DNA of 64,000 bases from Taudactylus pleione (lineage: Eukaryota; Chordata; Amphibia; Anura; Myobatrachidae), in contig JAUIMM010000602.1 in assembly GCA_031769625.1 (NCBI GenBank), forward strand, positions 310,001 through 374,000, given 5' to 3'. Every line of letters begins with the position of its first letter. Within the stretch, counting starts at the first letter, position 1. Below the pieces are notes generated by a model that saw only the letters and a list, made by a program, of their open reading frames with translations, was not told the origin of the DNA and searched no databases. Of this stretch, positions 1-11,924 are shown piece after piece. Position numbers and translations under genes: made by a program.

Positions 1-127
1 AGTAATAGGAGGGACAGCTTGCAGAGGCCCAGCTGGCTTTAGCTGCACATATTATAGGCTGGGGATATACAGACTGGGTACAAACAAGAACCATATACTG
101 CAGAGTGGGTAAGTCAGAGTCACATGC
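1..127 (+). repeat. Representative 127-bp monomer
   Basis: This is the first full monomer and is close to consensus. Landmarks by position are: agtaatagg (1-9), gggacagcttgcagagg (11-27), the palindrome CCAGCTGG (29-36), tttagctgcac (38-48), attatagg (51-58), gatatacag (64-72), gggtacaaacaag (76-88), ccatatactgcag (91-103, with PstI CTGCAG at 98-103), and the direct repeat GAGTCAGAGTCA (111-122). In this copy position 111 is A, so the usual TGAGTCA reads TAAGTCA. Common variants are 3 t/c, 13 g/c/a, 27 g/a, 30 c/t (creates StuI AGGCCT), 37 c/a, 43 c/t, 52 t/g, 55 t/c, 62 or 63 a, 66 t/c, 74 c/g, 78 g/a, 83 a/t, 90 a/g, 93 a/g (creates GTATAC), 97 a/g (creates NdeI CATATG), 108 t, 109 g/a, 119 g/t/a and 126 g/a. 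There is no CENP-B-box-like sequence. Confidence 0.95.
49..110 (+). repeat. Degenerate internal sub-repeat within the monomer
   Basis: Three segments of one monomer resemble each other: 49-65 (atattataggctgggga), 65-80 (atatacagactgggta) and 93-110 (atatactgcagagtgggt). Copies 1 and 2 align with a 1-bp gap and about 13 of 16 matches. Copies 2 and 3 align with a 3-bp gap and about 14 of 15 matches. The shared pattern is ATAT, then AGRSTGGG. Variant monomers with G at position 74 make copies 2 and 3 match even better. This suggests that the middle of the 127-bp unit grew from a shorter repeat of about 16 bp. The alignment was made by eye and chance similarity is not excluded. Confidence 0.5.
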
Positions 128-236
128 AGCAATAGGAGGGACAGCTTGCAGAGGCCCAGCTGGATTTAGCTGCACATATTATAGGCTGAGGATATACAGA
201 CTGGATACAAACAAGAACCATATACTGCAGAGTGGG

Positions 237-243
237 TGAGTCA
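237..243 (+). promoter_or_regulatory. AP-1/TRE-type heptamer TGAGTCA, one per monomer (example)
   Basis: Monomer positions 110-116 read TGAGTCA, the consensus binding heptamer of Fos/Jun AP-1 dimers (also the core of NF-E2/Maf/Nrf2-type sites). The example marked is the first intact one, and the motif recurs about every 127 bp across the array. Exceptions found are TAAGTCA at 110, 3666, 7979 and 19019, TGAGTTA at 4936 and 20670, and loss through a 2-bp deletion near 7474 and 18768. Elsewhere 2-bp deletions in the same place still leave an intact TGAGTCA. The match is direct; binding in vivo is unknown and could be incidental. Confidence 0.4.
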
Positions 244-2289
244 GAGTCACATGCAGCAATAGGAGGGACAGCTTGCAGAGGCCCAGCTGGCTTTAGTTGC
301 ACATATTATAGGCTGGGGACATACAGACTGGATACAAACAAGAGCCATATACTGCAGAGTGGGTGAGTCAGAGTCACATGCAGTAATAGGAGGGACAGCT
401 TGCAGAGGCCCAGCTGGCTTTAGCTGCACATATTATAGGCTGGGGATATACAGACTGGATACAAACAAGAGCCATATACTGCAGAGTGGATGAGTCAGAG
501 TCACATGCAGCAATAGGAGGGACAGCTTGCAGAGGCCCAGCTGGCTTTAGCTGCACATATTATAGGCTGGGGATATACAGACTGGATACAAACAAGAGCC
601 ATATACTGCAGAGTGGGTGAGTCAGAGTCACATGCAGTAATAGGAGGGACAGCTTGCAGAGGCCCAGCTGGCTTTAGCTGCACATATTATAGGCTGGGGA
701 TATACAGACTGGGTACATACAAGAACCATATACTGCAGAGTGGATGAGTCAGAGTCACATGCAGTAATAGGAGGCACAGCTTGCAGAGGCCTAGCTGGCT
801 TTAGCTGCACATATTATAGGCTGGAGATATACAGACTGGGTACATACAAGAACCATATACTGCAGAGTGGGTGAGTCAGAGTCACATGCAGTAATAGGAG
901 GGACAGCTTGCAGAGGCCCAGCTGGCTTTAGCTGCACATATTATAGGCTGGGGATATACAGACTGGATACAAACAAGAACCATATGCTGCAGAGTGGGTG
1001 AGTCAGAGTCACATGCAGCAATAGGAGGGACAGCTTGCAGAGGCCCAGCTGGCTTTAGCTGCACATAGTATAGGCTGGGGATATACAGAGTGGATACAAA
1101 CAAGAACCATATGCTGCAGAGTGGGTGAGTCAGAGTCACATACAGTAATAGGAGGTTCAGCTTGCAGAGGCCCAGCTGGCTTTAGCTGCACATATTATAG
1201 GCTGGGGATATACAGACTGGGTACAAACAAGAACCATATACTGCAGAGTGGATGAGTCAGAGTCACATACAGTAATAGGAGGGACAGCTTGCAGAGGCCC
1301 AGCTGGCTTTAGCTGCACATATTATAGGCTGGGGATATACAGACTGGATACAAACAAGAGCCATATACTGCAGAGTGGGTGAGTCAGAGTCACATGCAGT
1401 AATAGGAGGGACAGCTTGCAGAGGCCCAGCTGGCTTTAGCTGCACATATTATAGGCTGGGGATATACAGACTGGGTACATACAAGAACCATATACTGCAG
1501 AGTGGATGAGTCAGAGTCACATGCAGTAATAGGAGGCACAGCTTGCAGAGGCCTAGCTGGCTTTAGCTGCACATATTATAGGCTGGAGATATACAGACTG
1601 GGTACATACAAGAACCATATACTGCAGAGTGGGTGAGTCAGAGTCACATGCAGCAATAGGAGGGACAGCTTGCAGAGGCCCAGCTGGCTTTAGCTGCACA
1701 TATTATAGGCTGGGGATATACAGACTGGATACAAACAAGAGCCATATACTGCAGAGTGGGTGAGTCAGAGTCACATGCAGCAATAGGAGGGACAGCTTGC
1801 AGAGGCCCAGCTGGCTTTAGCTGCACATATTATAGGCTGGGGATATACAGACTGGATACAAACAAGAACCATATGCTGAAGAGTGGATGAGTCAGAGTCA
1901 CATGCAGCAATAGGAGGGACAGCTTGCAGAGGCCCAGCTGGCTTTAGCTGCACATATTATAGGCTGGGGATATACAGACTGGGTACAAACAAGAGCCATA
2001 TACTGCAGAGTGGGTGAGTCAGAGTCACATGCAGTAATAGGAGGGACAGCTTGCAGAGGCCCAGCTGGCTTTAGCTGCACATATTATAGGCTGGAGATAT
2101 ACAGACTGGGTACATACAAGAACCATATACTGCAGAGTGGGTGAGTCAGAGTCACATGCAGTAATAGGAGGGACAGCTTGCAGAGGCCCAGCTGGCTTTA
2201 GCTGCACATATTATAGGCTGGAGATATACAGACTGGGTACATACAAGAACCATATACTGCAGAGTGGGTGAGTCAGAGTCACATGCAGT

Positions 2290-2980
2290 AATAGGAGGGA
2301 CAGCTTGCAGAGGCCCAGCTGGCTTTAGCTGCACATATTATAGGCTGGGGATATACAGACTGGGTACATACAAGAACCATATACTGCAGAGTGGGTGAGT
2401 CAGAGTCACATGCAGTAATAGGAGGGACAGCTTGCAGAGTCCCAGCTGGCTTTAGCTGCACATATTATAGGCTGGGGATATACAGACTGGATACAAACAA
2501 GAACCATATGCTGCAGAGTGGATGAGTCAGAGTCACATGCAGCAATAGGAGGAACAGCTTGCAGAGGCCCAGCTGGCTTTAGCTGCACATATTATAGGCT
2601 GGGGATATACAGACTGGGTACAAACAAGAACCATATACTGCAGAGTGGGTGAGTCAGAGTCACATGCAGTAATAGGAGGGACAGCTTGCAGAGGCCCAGC
2701 TGGCTTTAGCTGCACATATTATAGGCTGGGGATATACAGACTGGGTACAAACAAGAACCATATGCTGCAGAGTGGGTGAGTCAGAGTCACATGCAGTAAT
2801 AGGAGGGACAGCTTGCAGAGACCCAGCTGGCTTTAGCTGCACATATTATAGGCTGGGGATATACAGACTGGATACAAACAAGAACCATATACTGCAGAGT
2901 GGATGAGTCAGAGTCACATGCAGTAATAGGAGGGACAGCTTGCAGAGGCCCAGCTGGCTTTAGCTGCACATATTATAGGC
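2290..2980 (+). repeat. Block G copy 1
   Basis: This is a run of about 5.4 monomers with a rare gcagagtccc variant near 2436 and a ggaggaacag variant near 2550. The same order is found at 9903-10593 (offset 7,613 bp, or 60 monomers minus 7 bp of intervening deletions). Confidence 0.75.
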
Positions 2981-3379
2981 TGGGGATATACATACTGGAT
3001 ACAAACAAGAACCATATACTGCAGAGTGGGTGAGTCAGATTCACATGCAGTAATAGGAGGGACAGCTTGCAGAGGCCCAGCTGGCTTTAGTTGCACATAT
3101 TATAGGCTGGGGACATACAGACTGGGTACAAACAAGAACCATATACTGCAGAGTGGATGAGTCAGAGTCACATGCAGTAATAGGAGGGACAGCTTGCAGA
3201 GACCCAGCTGGCTTTAGCTGCACATATTATAGGCTGGGGATATACAGACTGGGTACAAACAAGAACCATATACTGCAGAGTGGGTGAGTCAGAGTCACAT
3301 GCAGCAATAGGAGGGACAGCTTGCAGAGGCCCAGCTGGCTTTAGCTGCACATATTATAGGCTGGGGATATACAGACTGG
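2960..3379 (+). repeat. Block M copy 1
   Basis: About 3.3 monomers carry a rare sequence of variants: acatactgg (near 2990), cagattcac (near 3037) and ggacatac (near 3112). The same order is present at 13997-14416, offset 11,037 bp (87 monomers minus 12 bp of deletions). It overlaps the end of block G copy 1, which shows that blocks have been recombined. Confidence 0.7.
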
Positions 3380-3556
3380 GTACATACAAGAACCATATAC
3401 TGCAGAGTGGATGAGTCAGAGTCACATGCAGTAATAGGAGGCACAGCTTGCAGAGGCCTAGCTGGCTTTAGCTGCACATATTATAGGCTGGAGATATACA
3501 GACTGGGTACATACAAGAACCATATACTGCAGAGTGGGTGAGTCAGAGTCACATGC

Positions 3557-4328
3557 AGTAATAGGAGGGACAGCTTGCAGAGGCCCAGCTGGCTTTAGCT
3601 GCACATATTATAGGCTGGGGATATACAGACTGGGTACAAACAAGAACCATATACTGCAGAGTGGGTAAGTCAGAGTCACATGCAGCAATAGGAGGGACAG
3701 CTTGCAGAGGCCCAGCTGGATTTAGCTGCACATATTATAGGCTGAGGATATACAGACTGGATACAAACAAGAACCATATGCTGCAGAGTGGGTGAGTCAG
3801 AGTCACATGCAGCAATAGGAGGGACAGCTTGCAGAGGCCCAGCTGGCTTTAGTTGCACATATTATAGGCTGGGGACATACAGACTGGATACAAACAAGAG
3901 CCATATACTGCAGAGTGGGTGAGTCAGAGTCACATGCAGTAATAGGAGGGACAGCTTGCAGAGGCCCAGCTGGCTTTAGCTGCACATATTATAGGCTGGG
4001 GATATACAGACTGGATACAAACAAGAGCCATATACTGCAGAGTGGATGAGTCAGAGTCACATGCAGCAATAGGAGGGACAGCTTGCAGAGGCCCAGCTGG
4101 CTTTAGCTGCACATATTATAGGCTGGGGATATACAGACTGGATACAAACAAGAGCCATATACTGCAGAGTGGGTGAGTCAGAGTCACATGCAGTAATAGG
4201 AGGGACAGCTTGCAGAGGCCCAGCTGGCTTTAGCTGCACATATTATAGGCTGGGGATATACAGACTGGGTACATACAAGAACCATATACTGCAGAGTGGA
4301 TGAGTCAGAGTCACATGCAGTAATAGGA
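3557..4328 (+). repeat. Block H copy 2
   Basis: It matches 1-772 at an offset of 3,556 bp (exactly 28 monomers). One clear difference is catatgctg near 3780, where copy 1 has catatactg. Similarity stops at monomer position 13 of the following unit, where copy 1 has ggaggcac and this copy has ggagggac. Confidence 0.8.
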
Positions 4329-5442
4329 GGGACAGCTTGCAGAGGCCCAGCTGGATTTAGCTGCACATATTATAGGCTGGGGATATACAGACTGGGTACA
4401 AACAAGAACCATATACTGCAGAGTGGATGAGTCAGAGTCACATGCAGTAATAGGAGGCACAGCTTGCAGAGGCCCAGCTGGCTTTAGCTGCACATATTAT
4501 AGGCTGGAGATATACAGACTGGGTACATACAAGAACCATATACTGCAGAGTGGGTGAGTCAGAGTCACATGCAGCAATAGGAGGGACAGCTTGCAGAGGC
4601 CCAGCTGGCTTTAGCTGCACATATTATAGGCTGGAGATATACAGACTGGGTACATACAAGAACCATATACTGCAGAGTGGGTGAGTCAGAGTCACATACA
4701 GTAATAGGAGGCACAGCTTGCAGAGGCCCAGCTGACTTTAGCTGCACATATTATAGGCTGGGGATATACAGACTGGATACAAACAAGAACCGTATACTGC
4801 AGAGTGGGTGAGTCAGAGTCACATGCAGTAAGAGGAGGGACAGCTTGCAGAGGCCCAGCTGGCTTTAGCTGCACATATTATAGGCTGGGGATATACAGAC
4901 TGGGTACAAACAAGAACCATATGCTGCAGAGTGGGTGAGTTAGAGTCACATGCAGTAATAGGAGGGACAGCTTGCAGAGACCCAGCTGGCTTTAGCTGCA
5001 CATATTATAGGCTGGGGATATACAGACTGGATACAAACAAGAACCATATACTGCAGAGTGGGTGAGTCAGAGTCACATACAGTAATAGGAGGGACAGCTT
5101 GCAGAGGCCCAGCTGGCTTTAGCTGCACATATTATAGGCTGGAGATATACAGACTGGGTACAAACAAGAACCATATACTGCAGAGTGGGTGAGTCAGATT
5201 CACATGCAGTAATAGGAGGGACAGCTTGCAGAGGCCCAGCTGGCTTTAGCTGCACATATTATAGGCTGGGGATATACAGACTGGGTACATACAAGAACCA
5301 TATACTGCAGAGTGGATGAGTCAGAGTCACATGCAGCAATAGGAGGGACAGCTTGCAGAGACCCAGCTGGCTTTAGCTGCACATATTATAGGCTGGGGAT
5401 ATACAGACTGGGTACAAACAAGAACCATATACTGCAGAGTGG

Positions 5443-6077
5443 ATGAGTCAGAGTCACATGCAGCAATAGGAGGGACAGCTTGCAGAGGCCCAGCTGGATT
5501 TAGCTGCACATATTGTAGGCTGAGGATATACAGACTGGATACAAACAAGAACCATATGCTGCAGAGTGGGTGAGTCAGAGTCACATACAGTAATAGGAGG
5601 GACAGCTTGCAGAGGCCCAGCTGGCTTTAGCTGCACATATTATAGGCTGGGGATATACAGACTGGGTACATACAAGAACCATATACTGCAGAGTGGGTGA
5701 GTCAGAGTCACATACAGTAATAGGAGGGACAGCTTGCAGAGGCCCAGCTGGCTTTAGCTGCACATATTACAGGCTGGGGATATACAGACTGGGTACAAAC
5801 AAGAGCCATATACTGCAGAGTGGGTGAGTCAGAGTCACATGCAGCAATAGGAGGGACAGCTTGCAGAGGCCCAGCTGGATTTAGCTGCACATATTATAGG
5901 CTGAGGATATACAGACTGGATACAAACAAGAACCATATACTGCAGAGTGGGTGAGTCAGAGTCACATGCAGTAATAGGAGGGACAGCTTGCAGAGACCCA
6001 GCTGGCTTTAGCTGCACATATTACAGGCTGGGGATATACAGACTGAGTACATACAAGAACCATATACTGCAGAGTGG
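5443..6077 (+). repeat. Seven-monomer higher-order unit, copy 1
   Basis: Five monomers, including a ggatttagc/ctgaggat monomer and an attacagg monomer, recur at 6332-6966 with an offset of 889 bp (7 monomers). Copy 1 has a private attgtagg near 5511. The two monomers between the copies (about 6078-6331) repeat 5570-5823 at an offset of 508 bp, so the 889-bp period is itself 4 + 3 monomers. Confidence 0.8.
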
Positions 6078-6331
6078 GTGAGTCAGAGTCACATACAGTA
6101 ATAGGAGGGACAGCTTGCAGAGGCCCAGCTGGCTTTAGCTGCACATATTATAGGCTGGGGATATACAGACTGGGTACATACAAGAACCATATACTGCAGA
6201 GTGGGTGAGTCAGAGTCACATACAGTAATAGGAGGGACAGCTTGCAGAGGCCCAGCTGGCTTTAGCTGCACATATTACAGGCTGGGGATATACAGACTGG
6301 GTACAAACAAGAGCCATATACTGCAGAGTGG

Positions 6332-6966
6332 GTGAGTCAGAGTCACATGCAGCAATAGGAGGGACAGCTTGCAGAGGCCCAGCTGGATTTAGCTGCACAT
6401 ATTATAGGCTGAGGATATACAGACTGGATACAAACAAGAACCATATGCTGCAGAGTGGGTGAGTCAGAGTCACATACAGTAATAGGAGGGACAGCTTGCA
6501 GAGGCCCAGCTGGCTTTAGCTGCACATATTATAGGCTGGGGATATACAGACTGGGTACATACAAGAACCATATACTGCAGAGTGGGTGAGTCAGAGTCAC
6601 ATACAGTAATAGGAGGGACAGCTTGCAGAGGCCCAGCTGGCTTTAGCTGCACATATTACAGGCTGGGGATATACAGACTGGGTACAAACAAGAGCCATAT
6701 ACTGCAGAGTGGGTGAGTCAGAGTCACATGCAGCAATAGGAGGGACAGCTTGCAGAGGCCCAGCTGGATTTAGCTGCACATATTATAGGCTGAGGATATA
6801 CAGACTGGATACAAACAAGAACCATATACTGCAGAGTGGGTGAGTCAGAGTCACATGCAGTAATAGGAGGGACAGCTTGCAGAGACCCAGCTGGCTTTAG
6901 CTGCACATATTACAGGCTGGGGATATACAGACTGAGTACATACAAGAACCATATACTGCAGAGTGG
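6332..6966 (+). repeat. Seven-monomer higher-order unit, copy 2
   Basis: It matches 5443-6077 at an offset of 889 bp. It ends where this copy has gtggatgag/cacatgcag and copy 1 has gtgggtgag/cacatacag. Confidence 0.8.
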
Positions 6967-7410
6967 ATGAGTCAGAGTCACATGCAGTAATAGGAGGCAC
7001 AGCTTGCAGAGGCCCAGCTGGCTTTAGCTGCACATATTATAGGCTGGGGATATACAGACTGGGTACAAACAAGAACCATATACTGCAGAGTGGATGAGTC
7101 AGAGTCACATACAGTAATAGGAGGGACAGCTTGCAGAGACCCAGCTGGCTTTAGCTGCACATATTATAGGCTGGGGATATACAGACTGGATACAAACAAG
7201 AGCCATATACTGCAGAGTGGGTGAGTCAGAGTCACATGCAGTAATAGGAGGGACAGCTTGCAGAGGCCCAGCTGGCTTTAGCTGCACATATTATAGGCTG
7301 GGGATATACAGACTGGATACAAACAAGAGCCATATACTGCAGAGTGGATGAGTCAGAGTCACATGCAGCAATAGGAGGGACAGCTTGCAGAGGCCCAGCT
7401 GGCTTTAGCT

Positions 7411-7480
7411 GCACATATAGGCTGGGGATATACAGACTGGATACAAACAAGAGCCATATACTGCAGAGTGGGTGTCAGAG
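7411..7480 (+). other. Two small deletions, 3 bp and 2 bp, 60 bp apart
   Basis: At 7411-7420 the usual cacatattatagg reads cacatatagg, a loss of 3 bp. At 7471-7480 the usual gggtgagtcagag reads gggtgtcagag, a loss of 2 bp that also destroys TGAGTCA. Together they shift the monomer phase by 5 bp for the rest of the array. Confidence 0.95.
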
Positions 7481-7906
7481 TCACATGCAGTAATAGGAGG
7501 GACAGCTTGCAGAGGCCCAGCTGGCTTTAGCTGCACATATTATAGGCTGGGGATATACAGACTGGGTACATACAAGAACCATATACTGCAGAGTGGATGA
7601 GTCAGAGTCACATGCAGTAATAGGAGGCACAGCTTGCAGAGACCCAGCTGGATTTAGCTGCACATATTATAGGCTGGGGATATACAGACTGGGTACATAC
7701 AAGAACCATATACTGCAGAGTGGATGAGTCAGAGTCACATGCAGTAATAGGAGGCACAGCTTGCAGAGACCCAGCTGGCTTTAGCTGCACATATTATAGG
7801 CTGAGGATATACAGACTGGATACAAACAAGAACCATATACTGCAGAGTGGGTGAGTCAGAGTCACATGCAGCAATAGGAGGGACAGCTTGCAGAGGCCTA
7901 GCTGGA

Positions 7907-8450
7907 TTTAGCTGCACATATTATAGGCTGGGGATATACAGACTGGGTACAAACAAGAACCATATACTGCAGAGTGGGTAAGTCAGAGTCACATGCAGCA
8001 ATAGGAGGGACAGCTTGCAGAGGCCCAGCTGGATTTAGCTGCACATATTATAGGCTGAGGATATACAGACTGGATACAAACAAGAACCATATACTGCAGA
8101 GTGGGTGAGTCAGAGTCACATGCAGCAATAGGAGGGACAGCTTGCAGAGGCCCAGCTGGCTTTAGTTGCACATATTATAGGCTGGGGACATACAGACTGG
8201 ATACAAACAAGAGCCATATACTGCAGAGTGGGTGAGTCAGAGTCACATGCAGTAATAGGAGGGACAGCTTGCAGAGGCCCAGCTGGCTTTAGCTGCACAT
8301 ATTATAGGCTGGGGATATACAGACTGGATACAAACAAGAGCCATATACTGCAGAGTGGATGAGTCAGAGTCACATGCAGCAATAGGAGGGACAGCTTGCA
8401 GAGGCCCAGCTGGCTTTAGCTGCACATATTATAGGCTGGGGATATACAGA
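7907..8450 (+). repeat. Block H copy 3 (short)
   Basis: It matches about 38-580 at an offset of 7,869 bp, which is 62 monomers minus the 5 bp lost at 7.41-7.48 kb. It includes the TAAGTCA variant (7979) and the ggacatac monomer. It ends where copy 1 has ctggatac/aagagcc and this copy has ctgggtac/aagaacc. Confidence 0.75.
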
Positions 8451-9370
8451 CTGGGTACAAACAAGAACCATATACTGCAGAGTGGATGAGTCAGAGTCAC
8501 ATACAGTAATAGGAGGGACAGCTTGCAGAGGCCCAGCTGGCTTTAGCTGCACATATTATAGGCTGGGGATATACAGACTGGGTACATACAAGAGCCATAT
8601 ACTGCAGAGTGGGTGAGTCAGAGTCACATACAGTAATAGGAGGGACAGCTTGCAGAGGCCCAGCTGGCTTTAGCTGCACATATTATAGGCTGGGGATATA
8701 CAGACTGGGTACAAACAAGAACCATATACTGCAGAGTGGATGAGTCAGAGTCACATACAGTAATAGGAGGGACAGCTTGCAGAGACCCAGCTGGCTTTAG
8801 CTGCACATATTATAGGCTGGGGATATACAGACTGGATACAAACAAGAGCCATATACTGCAGAGTGGGTGAGTCAGAGTCACATGCAGTAATAGGAGGGAC
8901 AGCTTGCAGAGGCCCAGCTGGCTTTAGCTGCACATATTATAGGCTGGGGATATACAGACTGGATACAAACAAGAGCCATATACTGCAGAGTGGGTGAGTC
9001 AGAGTCACATGCAGCAATAGGAGGGACAGCTTGCAGAGGCCCAGCTGGCTTTAGCTGCACATATTATAGGCTGGGGATATACAGACTGGATACAAACAAG
9101 AACCATATGCTGAAGAGTGGATGAGTCAGAGTCACATGCAGCAATAGGAGGGACAGCTTGCAGAGGCCCAGCTGGCTTTAGCTGCACATATTATAGGCTG
9201 GGGATATACAGACTGGGTACAAACAAGAGCCATATACTGCAGAGTGGGTGAGTCAGAGTCACATGCAGTAATAGGAGGGACAGCTTGCAGAGGCCCAGCT
9301 GGCTTTAGCTGCACATATTACAGGCTGGGGATATACAGACTGGGTACATACAAGAACCATATACTGCAGA

Positions 9371-9386
9371 GTGGATGAGTGAGTCA
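9371..9386 (+). other. 2-bp deletion in the GAGTCA direct repeat
   Basis: The usual gatgagtcagagtcac reads gatgagtgagtcac. The shortened sequence still has an intact TGAGTCA (9380-9386). An equivalent deletion is found at 11911-11924 in a similar monomer context, so the two probably derive from one event. Confidence 0.95.
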
Positions 9387-9902
9387 CATGCAGTAATAGG
9401 AGGCACAGCTTGCAGAGGCCCAGCTGGCTTTAGCTGCACATATTATAGGCTGGGGATATACAGACTGGATACAAACAAGAGCCATATACTGCAGAGTGGA
9501 TGAGTCAGAGTCACATACAGCAATAGGAGGGACAGCTTGCAGAGGCCCAGCTGGCTTTAGCTGCACATATTATAGGCTGGGGATATACAGACTGGATACA
9601 AACAAGAGCCATATACTGCAGAGTGGGTGAGTCAGAGTCACATGCAGTAATAGGAGGGACAGCTTGCAGAGGCCCAGCTGGCTTTAGCTGCACATATTAT
9701 AGGCTGGGGATATACAGACTGGATACAAACAAGAGCCGTATACTGCAGAGTGGGTGAGTCAGAGTCACATGCAGTAATAGGAGGGACAGCTTGCAGAGGC
9801 CCAGCTGGCTTTAGCTGCACATATTATAGGCTGGAGATATACAGACTGGGTACATACAAGAACCATATACTGCAGAGTGGGTGAGTCAGAGTCACATGCA
9901 GG

Positions 9903-10593
9903 AATAGGAGGGACAGCTTGCAGAGGCCCAGCTGGCTTTAGCTGCACATATTATAGGCTGGGGATATACAGACTGGGTACATACAAGAACCATATACTGC
10001 AGAGTGGGTGAGTCAGAGTCACATGCAGTAATAGGAGGGACAGCTTGCAGAGTCCCAGCTGGCTTTAGCTGCACATATTATAGGCTGGGGATATACAGAC
10101 TGGATACAAACAAGAACCATATGCTGCAGAGTGGATGAGTCAGAGTCACATGCAGCAATAGGAGGAACAGCTTGCAGAGGCCCAGCTGGCTTTAGCTGCA
10201 CATATTATAGGCTGGGGATATACAGACTGGGTACAAACAAGAACCATATACTGCAGAGTGGGTGAGTCAGAGTCACATGCAGTAATAGGAGGGACAGCTT
10301 GCAGAGGCCCAGCTGGCTTTAGCTGCACATATTATAGGCTGGGGATATACAGACTGGGTACAAACAAGAACCATATGCTGCAGAGTGGGTGAGTCAGAGT
10401 CACATGCAGTAATAGGAGGGACAGCTTGCAGAGACCCAGCTAGCTTTAGCTGCACATATTATAGGCTGGGGATATACAGACTGGATACAAACAAGAACCA
10501 TATACTGCAGAGTGGATGAGTCAGAGTCACATGCAGTAATAGGAGGGACAGCTTGCAGAGGCCCAGCTGGCTTTAGCTGCACATATTATAGGC
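9903..10593 (+). repeat. Block G copy 2
   Basis: It corresponds to 2290-2980 with the rare gcagagtccc and ggaggaacag variants in the same order. A private change gives cccagctagc near 10440, creating a GCTAGC site. The left edge is set by a private gcaggaatagg at 9898-9908. Confidence 0.75.
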
Positions 10594-11910
10594 TGGAGAT
10601 ATACAGACTGGGTACATACAAGAACCATATACTGCAGAGTGGGTGAGTCAGAGTCACATGCAGTAATAGGAGGGACAGCTTGCAGAGGCCCAGCTGGCTT
10701 TAGCTGCACATACTATAGGCTGGAGATATACAGACTGGGTACATACAAGAACCATATACTGCAGAGTGGATGAGTCAGAGTCACATGCAGTAATAGGAGG
10801 CACAGCTTGCAGAGGCCTAGCTGGCTTTAGCTGCACATATTATAGGCTGGAGATATACAGACTGGGTACATACAAGAACCATATACTGCAGAGTGGGTGA
10901 GTCAGAGTCACATACAGTAATAGGAGGGACAGCTTGCAGAGGCCCAGCTGGCTTTAGCTGCACATATTATAGGCTGGAGATATACAGACTGGGTACATAC
11001 AAGAACCATATACTGCAGAGTGGGTGAGTCAGAGTCACATGCAGTAATAGGAGGGACAGCTTGCAGAGGCCCAGCTGGCTTTAGCTGCACATATTATAGG
11101 CTGGGGATATACAGACTGGGTACAAACAAGAACCATATGCTGCAGAGTGGATGAGTCAGAGTCACATGCAGTAATAGGAGGGACAGCTTGCAGAGGCCCA
11201 GCTGGCTTTAGCTGCACATAGTATAGGCTGGGGATATACAGAGTGGATACAAACAAGAACCATATGCTGCAGAGTGGGTGAGTCAGAGTCACATACAGTA
11301 ATAGGAGGGACAGCTTGCAGAGGCCCAGCTGGCTTTAGCTGCACATATTATAGGCTGGGGATATACAGACTGGGTACAAACAAGAACCATATACTGCAGA
11401 GTGGATGAGTCAGAGTCACATGCAGTAATAGGAGGGACAGCTTGCAGAGGCCCAGCTGGCTTTAGCTGCACATATTATAGGCTGGGGATATACAGACTGG
11501 ATACAAACAAGAGCCATATACTGCAGAGTGGGTGAGTCAGAGTCACATGCAGTAATAGGAGGGACAGCTTGCAGAGGCCCAGCTGGCTTTAGCTGCACAT
11601 ATTATAGGCTGGGGATATACAGACTGGATACAAACAAGAGCCATATACTGCAGAGTGGATGAGTCAGAGTCACATGCAGCAATAGGAGGGACAGCTTGCA
11701 GAGGCCCAGCTGGCTTTAGCTGCACATATTATAGGCTGGGGATATACAGACTGGGTACAAACAAGAGCCATATACTGCAGAGTGGGTGAGTCAGAGTCAC
11801 ATGCAGTAATAGGAGGGACAGCTTGCAGAGGCCCAGCTGGCTTTAGCTGCACATATTACAGGCTGGGGATATACAGACTGGGTACATACAAGAACCATAT
11901 ACTGCAGAGT

Positions 11911-11924
11911 GGATGAGTGAGTCA
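11911..11924 (+). other. 2-bp deletion in the GAGTCA direct repeat
   Basis: Same deleted form as at 9371-9386, again following an attacagg monomer with gggtacatac. TGAGTCA is retained at 11918-11924. Confidence 0.95.

Larger units (their letters stand above)
1..891 (+). repeat. Block H copy 1 (7-monomer signature)
   Basis: This is a run of monomers with a distinctive order of variants: TAAGTCA at 110, a cttTAGTTgcac/ggacatac monomer near 295-330, then aagagcc monomers, then a ggaggcac/aggcctagc monomer near 770-790. The same order recurs at offsets 3,556 bp, 7,869 bp (shorter) and 18,909 bp. The left edge is cut by the window, so the original block may be longer. Confidence 0.8.

Noticed and set aside
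48..70. TATA, CArG or MEF2-like element in cacatattatagg/gatatac
   Set aside because: The matches are only partial (no CC before the A/T core, wrong bases for the MEF2 consensus) and such A/T-rich steps are expected by chance.
61..109. G-quadruplex from GGGG/GGG runs
   Set aside because: Only four short G runs occur per monomer (near 11, 61, 76 and 107), with loops of about 11 to 47 bases, too long for a stable quadruplex.
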